Shown: positions 58,243 to 64,000 of the stretch, piece after piece
Layout: the number at the start of each line of letters is the position of its first letter
How positions within the stretch are numbered: position 1 is the stretch's first letter
Assembly: GCF_946998875.1 (NCBI RefSeq)
Contig: NZ_CAMQAY010000004.1
Coordinates: 1 to 64,000, forward strand
Reading direction: 5' to 3'
Origin: an uncultured Peptoniphilus sp.
GTDB taxonomy: Bacteria; Bacillota; Clostridia; Tissierellales; Peptoniphilaceae
Length of the DNA stretch: 64,000 nt
Translations under genes and position numbers: made by a program
Notes under the pieces: generated by a model
The model's input: only the letters and a program-made list of their open reading frames with translations
What the model was told of the DNA's origin: nothing
Databases searched by the model: none

Positions 58243-59286
58243 TTATTTTAAAACTCCAAACTCATAACCTCTGTCTTTAAAATATTTTATTACAGAGCTT
58301 AGGGAATCGGCTGTAAGCTGTTTATTCATTGCATCGTGGGCAAGGACAACAGCAATTTTTGTATTTTTATTTTCATTAAGACTTTTATCAAGATAAGATA
58401 CAAAACCATTTACTGTAGTTGGTCTCACAGATTTTTTTTCTGCATCGCCGACAAGTGAGTTCCAGTCAATCCAGTGTATGCCCTTTGATTCCAAGAGAGC
58501 ATTACTTGCATCTGTGTTTTGCCAAGACATTTCGCCGCCAGGATATCTAAAGACGCTGGAGTGAAAGTCAGGTCCTAAAATATTTTTTAGCCTTTCATTT
58601 GTTTTTGCGATTTCTTCATAAACTCTTTCAGGGCTAACTACTCTTCCTGGATAGAGATAGTCGTAGTCGTGACTAAAGGAGTGGGTGGCAATGGCATTAC
58701 CATTTCTTAAAATTTTGCGAACTTGACCTGCAGTCTTATCTCCAATGGACTTGCCTACTAAGAAGAAAGTTGCACGAACATCTTCTTTTTTTAGTATATC
58801 TAAAACTTGTGGTGTTATAGTATTGTTTGGTCCATCGTCAAAGGTTAAAAATACAATTTTTTTGTCGCCGCCATAATTATTTTTTTTGATGTATTGGCGA
58901 ATTTCCTTTGTGTCGTAGGCATATTTGTCAGCTTTCTTCAAGTGATTTGATCCCTTAACTATAAATTCATCTTCCATGCGAAGTAGAGGATCTAGTGCTA
59001 CATTTGATATATATTCAGGATCGTAATAGTATTTTCTCGGTCTGTCCTTATTAATTTCATTGGCATAGTACCACATAAGGGCAGGAGAAATTTCATCCTT
59101 TGGTTTGTTTATTGCAGAAAAGATCTTTGAAAATATAAAAATAAATATTAGGGCAAAAATTGAAATAGAAATGGTCTGTCTTATTCTCTTTCGCCTTCTA
59201 GCTTTTTGCCTTCTTAATTTTTTTCTCTTATCATAATTTGAATTCTTATTTGCATAAGCCTTTGCATCGTATTTTGTTTGGGTCAT
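58243..59286 (-). CDS. Membrane-anchored polysaccharide deacetylase
   Basis: A 347-aa protein with a very basic N-terminus (KKLRRQKARRRKRIRQ), a membrane segment (about residues 38-57) and a NodB-homology deacetylase domain (about 140-340). Motifs are TFDDGP (Asp pair), THSFSHDY (HxxxH metal site), RYPGGE and VLAHD. It probably removes acetyl groups from wall peptidoglycan. ATG 59286 is used, with GGGAGG held in the 3' arm of a hairpin directly upstream. Confidence 0.88.
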   Translation of the reverse strand: MTQTKYDAKAYANKNSNYDKRKKLRRQKARRRKRIRQTISISIFALIFIFIFSKIFSAINKPKDEISPALMWYYANEINKDRPRKYYYDPEYISNVALDPLLRMEDEFIVKGSNHLKKADKYAYDTKEIRQYIKKNNYGGDKKIVFLTFDDGPNNTITPQVLDILKKEDVRATFFLVGKSIGDKTAGQVRKILRNGNAIATHSFSHDYDYLYPGRVVSPERVYEEIAKTNERLKNILGPDFHSSVFRYPGGEMSWQNTDASNALLESKGIHWIDWNSLVGDAEKKSVRPTTVNGFVSYLDKSLNENKNTKIAVVLAHDAMNKQLTADSLSSVIKYFKDRGYEFGVLK

Positions 59287-59322
59287 AAAAAACCTCCCAC
59301 TGATAATATACATCAGTGGGAG
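59287..59322 (-). terminator. Terminator-like hairpin hiding the deacetylase SD
   Basis: Minus strand: perfect 11-bp stem CTCCCACTGAT/ATCAGTGGGAG (59312-59322 and 59294-59304), 7-nt loop, then G and T6 and directly the ATG. The 3' arm contains the GGGAGG ribosome binding site. It looks like the terminator of the upstream YcdB-like gene and an occluding structure for deacetylase translation. Confidence 0.75.
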
Positions 59323-59350
59323 TAAACTTGCAATTACAAAAGAATTACAA

Positions 59351-61378
59351 TTACTTTATTGAGTTATAGATAAGGTATAAAATTTCTTCAAGACTTGGTT
59401 CTTCATCTGGATTTATTTCACTATCAATGTAGCCAAGGCCCTTTGCCACTATATAATAATTTTCATAGTCGCCTAGGGATTTTTGCTTTTTAAAGATGTC
59501 CTCCTTAAAAATTCCCTTGGCCTTTGTGAAGTCTTCAAAGCCCTTGTCTATTACTAAAATTTTTATGGCATCTTTTTCAGGAATTTTCTTGTCTTTTACC
59601 TTATCCCCATCTAAATCATAGCGGTCAAAGTCGTAATAGTCACCTTGGTATCTTCCATTAAGGAGACCTAAAAATTCCTTGTAAGTTATTTTGTCAGATA
59701 ATTTTTTGCCAATAGTTCCAATTTCCATGTCCTTTAAAGAATTAATTGCATCCTTATCCCTTGCCTTGTCAAAGTCTTCATAGGATATTTGGTCTTTAAA
59801 GTTAACTATATCTCCAAATTTGTCTCGCAAAATTTTATCTTCGCCAATTATTGGCACAACATTTTTTATTTTTCCATAGAGAAGCTTAGGACCCTTTTCA
59901 GTCATTTCATACTTTAAGCCAAAGTTTTTAGAATTTAGATAGATTTTATTTGCCTCATCCTTAGTAGTTGAAATATCTTTTGCCTTCTTAAAATCTGCTG
60001 TTGAAAAATCTTTTTGATAAGTTACAACATTTTTCTCGTCGTCAACGGCAATAGTTAAGCCTTCATCTAGGACTGGAAGAGAGTTCACATACCTTGGTAT
60101 GTTAAGGATAATAGTGTAGTCAAATTTATTTACATCAATTTTATCTAAATTAAGTTCAGTCTTGTCGCCATACTTTTCTAGGAAGTTTAGGGCAATTTTT
60201 TTAGCTTCTTCGTCAGTGACCACAGTCTTGACATCTCTTTTGTCAGTATAAATATCTAAGCCAACTAATTTTAAAGTCTTGGCATTTAAGACTAGGCTGC
60301 CATTATTTTTTTCCTTTTCAAGATTTATTCTGTAATAATAATTATCCTTGTCGGAAGTTAGGGAAATACTGTCAACCTTAAAAGATTTGCCCACAATTTC
60401 GAGAGCCTTACTTTTTGCTTCGGACTTTTTCTTTAAATCTTTAAGGCCATCAATTTTTTTCACTTCAACTTCACTTAAGGCACCTGAATCCTTTGCCTCT
60501 TCAGTGGCATAAGGCACATAAGCGTCTACAAAATCATTTTTAAAAACTTTGCCAGTAAGGGCGTCAATATCAACGACTTCACTTGAAAAAACTTTTTCTA
60601 CAGACTTGCCGTCCCTAGAAATCTTGTAGGAGAGAGTGAGAGGTGATTTTTCTAAAAATAATTTTTCTGCCTCTTCAGGACTAATTTTTGCCTTCTCTTT
60701 AAAGTCCTTGTCCTTTAAAAATGTACTTGCATAGGCATTATAACCCATGAGCATAATGTCACTTATTTCGCCAGTTTCAGTTGAAAAGCTTACATTCAAA
60801 TAATTATCAGCAAGAGGGATGCCAGATAAAAGTCTTTGGTAAGAAAACTCTATATCTTTGCTGCCAGGATAGATGCTGTAGTCAGATAAAATATATTTCT
60901 TGTCAAAATCCTTTATTGCTTTAGATAAAATATTTTCTGCTGCCTTTAAAGCTTCATCCTTTGAATATTTTTCCTTATTATTTTTCTCATCACTAGAATT
61001 TCTCCACTTATTATTATTATAGGAAATAAATTCACCATCGCTAGTGTAGGAGACGCTGAGCTCGCCTAACTTTTCGTCAGACCACCTATAAGTTGTAATG
61101 GACTTATTTTTTATGAGCTTGTTTAAGTAATCACTTCCACTATCACTATTCATTGGGTCACTTGAAATAGTAAAGCTTTCATAATCTCCAGTGATGCTAA
61201 AAATCTTTTTTATTTCTTCAACTTTTTTCTTTTCAGCCTCTGTCACTTCAAGGGTCACTGCCTCATCTGTTTCAATATATTTGGAGCCCTCATTTACTGC
61301 ATGGTCTTTATTTACACTGGCATAACTTGTGCTTATAAGTAAAAGTAAAGTGCTAGCTAAAATTAATTTCTTATTCAT
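59351..61378 (-). CDS. YcdB/YcdC-like exported protein
   Basis: A 675-aa secreted protein with a signal peptide ending near residue 20 (STSYAS). Two copies of a YcdB/YcdC-type PepSY-like region are visible, at about 80-310 (KYSKDEALKAAENIL, SGIPLADNYLNVSFSTETGEI, ISPEEAEKLFLEKSPL) and about 320-480 (DEEAKKIALNFLEKY, NSLPVLDEGLTIAVDD). The C-terminal 190 residues look like degenerate SLH repeats. Function is unknown; a wall-attached role is likely. AAGGAGA precedes the ATG. Confidence 0.75.
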   Translation of the reverse strand: MNKKLILASTLLLLISTSYASVNKDHAVNEGSKYIETDEAVTLEVTEAEKKKVEEIKKIFSITGDYESFTISSDPMNSDSGSDYLNKLIKNKSITTYRWSDEKLGELSVSYTSDGEFISYNNNKWRNSSDEKNNKEKYSKDEALKAAENILSKAIKDFDKKYILSDYSIYPGSKDIEFSYQRLLSGIPLADNYLNVSFSTETGEISDIMLMGYNAYASTFLKDKDFKEKAKISPEEAEKLFLEKSPLTLSYKISRDGKSVEKVFSSEVVDIDALTGKVFKNDFVDAYVPYATEEAKDSGALSEVEVKKIDGLKDLKKKSEAKSKALEIVGKSFKVDSISLTSDKDNYYYRINLEKEKNNGSLVLNAKTLKLVGLDIYTDKRDVKTVVTDEEAKKIALNFLEKYGDKTELNLDKIDVNKFDYTIILNIPRYVNSLPVLDEGLTIAVDDEKNVVTYQKDFSTADFKKAKDISTTKDEANKIYLNSKNFGLKYEMTEKGPKLLYGKIKNVVPIIGEDKILRDKFGDIVNFKDQISYEDFDKARDKDAINSLKDMEIGTIGKKLSDKITYKEFLGLLNGRYQGDYYDFDRYDLDGDKVKDKKIPEKDAIKILVIDKGFEDFTKAKGIFKEDIFKKQKSLGDYENYYIVAKGLGYIDSEINPDEEPSLEEILYLIYNSIK

Positions 61379-61411
61379 ATTTTTCTCCTTATTAAAGTAT
61401 TAAAGTATCTA

Positions 61412-61441
61412 TGTAAAAAAAGAAGAGGCCTCTGCCCCTCC
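61412..61441 (-). terminator. Terminator of the hybrid-cluster-associated small gene
   Basis: Minus strand: GAGGGGC/GGCCTC-type stem with loop AGA, followed by TTC and T7. Confidence 0.7.
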
Positions 61442-61454
61442 TTTATAGCTTAAA

Positions 61455-61664
61455 TTAAGCTTCTGCTTCTTCTTTGCTATCTTTATTAAGTGCAGCTACA
61501 AGCATATTAGGATCTATACCATGAACCATTGCAGCTTCTTCAAGAGATTCCATTTGAGAAGATGGGCACATGATGCAGCCCATGCCGAAGCTCATTAAAG
61601 TGCCAATTGATTCTGGTTTTTTTGAAAGAATTTCTCCAATTAACATTTCTTTTTTAATTTCCAA
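61455..61664 (-). CDS. DUF1858 / hybrid-cluster-associated CxxC protein
   Basis: A 69-aa cytoplasmic protein with the pattern of the 'hybrid cluster protein-associated redox disulfide' family: ILSKKPESIGTLMSFGMGCIMCPSSQMESLEEAA. The CIMC pair stands at the end of a helix. I use TTG at 61664 because GGAGG lies 8 nt before it; GTG at 61673 overlaps that site. The family is often linked with hcp, which is at 5670-7280. A redox or Fe-S role is expected, but the partner is not shown. Confidence 0.85.
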   Translation of the reverse strand: MEIKKEMLIGEILSKKPESIGTLMSFGMGCIMCPSSQMESLEEAAMVHGIDPNMLVAALNKDSKEEAEA

Positions 61665-61696
61665 TGTAAACACCTCCTATTAGATTATACCCAATC

Positions 61697-62605
61697 TTAT
61701 TTATATTTAAAAGATGAGTATTTAATAAAATGATCTTCAGTCTTTCCACCAAGAGAGATTTCAAATTCACTTGTAGAATCAAAACCCTTTGCGGCCAAAG
61801 TTTTTGCAACTTCAAATTTGCCTTCATAAGGGAAGATTTCAGATTTTTCGCCTTGACTTACTTGAATATAAGGCTTGTAAGTGAATTTGCCATTGTACTT
61901 AGTAGAAGTTGGAAGAACTTCAACAATGTTTTCTGATTTAATGTATTTCGCCTCGCCGTTAACTTGTCCTTCATCCTGGGTAGCTAGAATACTATTATTG
62001 ATATTTCCTAAAAATTTATCAATATCTAAGATTGGATCCTTTAAGATGTCCAGACTTTTATCTCCATAGCTTGCTCTATAATCAAGTATTTTTATTTCAA
62101 CTTGATTGTTTAAAATAGCCTTTGGTTCAATTGCCCTTGAGTCAATTGTAACCTTATTGTTTTTTTGGTCGTAGTCAACTACAAAGCCAATAGTTTGTCC
62201 CAACTCTCTAAGCTTAAAATAATTGTAACCGTCAATAGTGTAGACATTAAGTGAATGTCTCACTCCATTTACAAGAATTTTATGAAAGGATTTTTTTACT
62301 TCACTGTCGCTGTCCTTTAGGGGACTTAAATCAGAATCAGTTTTTGTGTAGTCGGACTTGCTTTCTATGATGACACTTGACCTCTCTTGGTCGTAGCTTA
62401 CGCTAAACTCAGCATCTTTTCCATCAAGAAGTGCAGCAACATCTCTTAGTTTAAAATAATTGTTGTCCTCAATATTGTAGCCCTTAACGCCAGTGTCTTT
62501 GCCGTCAAGCACAATGCTTTGGCTAGAAACTTTTGCGCCAGCAAAGACATTTATGCTTGAAAATAAAATAAGTGATGAAACTACAAGGCCTAGAATTTTT
62601 TTCAT
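61697..62605 (-). CDS. Stalk-domain (copper amine oxidase N-like) exported protein
   Basis: A 302-aa secreted protein with a signal peptide ending near residue 23 (NVFAGA). Two related modules of about 60 residues follow: LDGKDTGVKGYNIEDNNYFK and VNGVRHSLNVYTIDGYNYFK, each continuing with LR(D/E) and a YD-Q-x-x-x-V-x-I-x-S end. This is the stalk-domain pattern. The last 130 residues are of unknown fold. ATG 62605 follows GGGAGG. Confidence 0.8.
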   Translation of the reverse strand: MKKILGLVVSSLILFSSINVFAGAKVSSQSIVLDGKDTGVKGYNIEDNNYFKLRDVAALLDGKDAEFSVSYDQERSSVIIESKSDYTKTDSDLSPLKDSDSEVKKSFHKILVNGVRHSLNVYTIDGYNYFKLRELGQTIGFVVDYDQKNNKVTIDSRAIEPKAILNNQVEIKILDYRASYGDKSLDILKDPILDIDKFLGNINNSILATQDEGQVNGEAKYIKSENIVEVLPTSTKYNGKFTYKPYIQVSQGEKSEIFPYEGKFEVAKTLAAKGFDSTSEFEISLGGKTEDHFIKYSSFKYK

Positions 62606-62691
62606 AATATTACCTCCCAAGTCTATTGTATTTTAAAAGATGGCTCTCGACAAGAGAAAATATTTAACCTATAATTTATAGTGGTGATGAA

Positions 62692-63645
62692 ATGGAAAAC
62701 TTATTAATGGGATTTAATATAGTATCACCTGTTTTTTTTGTGTTGCTACTGGGTTACTTAGCAAAAAGAAGGGGATACATAGATAACAACTTTGTGGACA
62801 AGGGTACATGGATAGTCTTTTACCTAGCCTTGCCCTTTAAATTATTTTACGACATAAAAAATGCAAGGATTGTCTCCTTACATCCAAAGTATGTGGCATA
62901 TATACTCTTGGGAGTAATTTTTGTAATTTTTATTTCAATAATTATTGCCAAGGCTTTGAGGATTAAGGACAAGAAAAAATTATCTGCCTTCGTCCACTGC
63001 GCCTATCGCTCAAACTTTGTCTATGTTGGCTTTCCAATTTTAGACATAATTTATAATGGTGCGCCTTCCATGGAGCACATGATAGTCATAATTGCCTTTG
63101 GCCTTACCCTTTATAACATATCTGCCATAATTCTCTTAACTTATTACAGCGAAGCAGAGGACAAGAGCATTTCCTTTATTGACATTTTTATAAAAATTTT
63201 AAAAAATCCAATGATTGCCGGCGTTGTTGTTGGTGCAATTTTTAATTTCTTGCAGCTTCCTGTATATCAAGGAGTGGACAAGGCTATTGAAATGGTGGCA
63301 AAAATTTCAACGCCTATGTCTCTTATACTAATTGGAGCAAGTTTAAACTTTGAATCTTCGAAGTCTGACTTTAAGCTCATGTTTATCTCTGCCTTTATAA
63401 AGACAGTTATAGCTCCGGCACTGCTTATACCAATTGGAGTTAAGCTTGGCTTTACAAATATGGAACTGGGCATAGCTTATGTCTTTTGGGCGACACCTTG
63501 TGCGGCAAACTGCTTTATTTTCACAAAGCAAATGAAATCCGACTATGAATTTGCCTCAAAGGTAATAACTTTAAGTTTTATCATGAGTATTCTCACTTAT
63601 CCTGTGGGAATTTCTTTAATGAATTATTTTAATCTATTGCATTAG
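62692..63645 (+). CDS. AEC-family (auxin-efflux-carrier-like) transporter
   Basis: A 317-aa permease with ten hydrophobic segments in two halves, as in the AEC/BART family. Recognisable stretches are VFFVLLLGYLAKRRGYID at the start, CAYRSNFVYVGFPI, and STPMSLILIGASLNF in the second half. GGTGATGAA precedes the ATG. Bacterial members move organic anions such as malate; the substrate here is unknown. It ends 40 nt before a SAM riboswitch. Confidence 0.85.
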   Translation: MENLLMGFNIVSPVFFVLLLGYLAKRRGYIDNNFVDKGTWIVFYLALPFKLFYDIKNARIVSLHPKYVAYILLGVIFVIFISIIIAKALRIKDKKKLSAFVHCAYRSNFVYVGFPILDIIYNGAPSMEHMIVIIAFGLTLYNISAIILLTYYSEAEDKSISFIDIFIKILKNPMIAGVVVGAIFNFLQLPVYQGVDKAIEMVAKISTPMSLILIGASLNFESSKSDFKLMFISAFIKTVIAPALLIPIGVKLGFTNMELGIAYVFWATPCAANCFIFTKQMKSDYEFASKVITLSFIMSILTYPVGISLMNYFNLLH

Positions 63646-63683
63646 AAAAATTTAAATGCTATAATCTATCTACAAAAAAATAA

Positions 63684-63812
63684 TACCTTATTGAGAGTGG
63701 TGGAGTGAATGGGCACTTTGAAACCCGGCAACCTAGTTGGTGCTAAATCCCACAGATTTTTATCTGAAAGATGAGGTTTAATGGTCCTCACTTTTTGCGT
63801 GGGGATTTTTTT
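63684..63812 (+). promoter_or_regulatory. SAM-I riboswitch of metK with terminator
   Basis: The aptamer holds CTTATTGAGAGTGGTGGAG, GAAACCCGGCAACC and TTGGTGCTAAATCCCACAG, all conserved SAM-I blocks. AGATGAGG follows. The terminator TCCTCAC/GTGGGGA with T7 ends at 63812. SAM binding should stop metK transcription. Confidence 0.97.
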
Positions 63813-63897
63813 ATGGATTAGTATTTCAAAATAAATATAAAGACAAAAAATTAATTCATACATTAAATCAAAGGTATTTAAAATGGAGGAATTAAAA

Positions 63898-64000
63898 ATG
63901 AAAAGATGGCAATTTAGTTCAGAGTCCGTTACTGAAGGACATCCTGACAAAGTTTGCGACCAAATATCTGATGCTATATTAGATAAAATTTTAGCAGAAG
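63898..64000 (+). CDS. metK: S-adenosylmethionine synthetase, N-terminal part
   Basis: The first 34 codons of metK are in view. [20 protein letters not shown] includes the conserved GHPDK motif near residue 17. GGAGG precedes the ATG. The gene leaves the window at its right end. The enzyme joins methionine and ATP to SAM, and the SAM-I riboswitch upstream closes a feedback loop. Confidence 0.97.
   Translation, partial: MKRWQFSSESVTEGHPDKVCDQISDAILDKILAE

Noticed and set aside
1..64000. CRISPR arrays, insertion sequences, integrases or att repeats
   Set aside because: No spaced repeat series, transposase-like protein or terminal inverted repeat was found on reading both strands.

Overview
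The window reads as the chromosome of a low-GC, strictly anaerobic, fermentative Firmicute. The evidence is an A+T-rich sequence with AGGAGG-type ribosome binding sites, frequent TTG/GTG starts, T-box and SAM/FMN/Mn riboswitches, hybrid-cluster protein, a partial butyrate pathway, SLH-domain surface proteins and an LTA-synthase-like enzyme. I infer a Gram-positive anaerobic coccus of the Peptoniphilus/Anaerococcus type (Tissierellia); this is a judgement from gene content, not from a marker gene. No insertion sequence, prophage, CRISPR array, rRNA or replication origin is visible. The metK gene runs off the right end and a tRNA-Lys runs off the left end.

Layout. 1-0.7 kb: tRNA-Lys tail and a small membrane protein. 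0.7-3.7 kb (minus): NhaC-family antiporter and methionine gamma-lyase. 3.9-5.5 kb: compact overlapping cluster of a 48-residue CxxC membrane peptide, a membrane polyferredoxin and a TlpA-like lipoprotein. 5.6-7.3 kb: hcp behind a perfect palindrome at about -41.5. 7.3-10.2 kb: methionine T-box and metNIQ. 10.3-14.6 kb: HtrA, a LysR regulator, a SAM-riboswitch-controlled unknown protein, two candidate structured RNAs and a hydroxyisocaproate/lactate-type dehydrogenase. 14.7-22.1 kb: LTA-synthase-like protein, M20 peptidase, then tsaC-rpiB-upp-tagO-mnaA. 22.2-25.4 kb: MaoC hydratase, thiolase, crotonase and hydroxybutyryl-CoA dehydrogenase. 25.5-28.9 kb: a NarL-type two-component system bracketed by three small membrane proteins, two of them behind near-identical promoters. 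29-33.4 kb (minus): FMN riboswitch-ribD-ribE-ribBA-ribH-HAD phosphatase. 33.4-37 kb: guanylate-kinase-like gene and pyrBI-pyrK-pyrD. 37-41.5 kb: PhaE/phasin-like protein, lipoprotein, threonine dehydratase, aminotransferase and a small membrane protein. 41.5-44.2 kb (minus): MoxR ATPase plus VWA protein. 44.2-44.7 kb: a small membrane peptide and a compact type I toxin-antitoxin locus. 44.7-49.2 kb: serine T-box-serS, and a Mn riboswitch in front of a P-type ATPase. 49.3-54.4 kb: CPBP protease, GntR plus three ABC genes, purine permease. 54.4-55 kb: YefM-YoeB. 55-58.2 kb: SLH protein and gltX. 58.2-64 kb: deacetylase, YcdB-like protein, hybrid-cluster-associated small protein, stalk-domain protein, AEC transporter, SAM riboswitch-metK.

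How it works together. Methionine economy recurs: T-box control of methionine import, SAM riboswitches on metK and on an unknown 104-residue protein, and methionine gamma-lyase for degradation. A second theme is redox/nitrosative metabolism (hcp, a small hybrid-cluster-associated CxxC protein, the polyferredoxin-TlpA module). A third is envelope biogenesis (LTA synthase, TagO/MnaA, deacetylase, SLH and stalk proteins). RNA-based regulation is dense: six recognised cis-regulatory RNAs, two unassigned candidate RNAs, and terminator hairpins whose 3' arm also carries the next gene's ribosome binding site.
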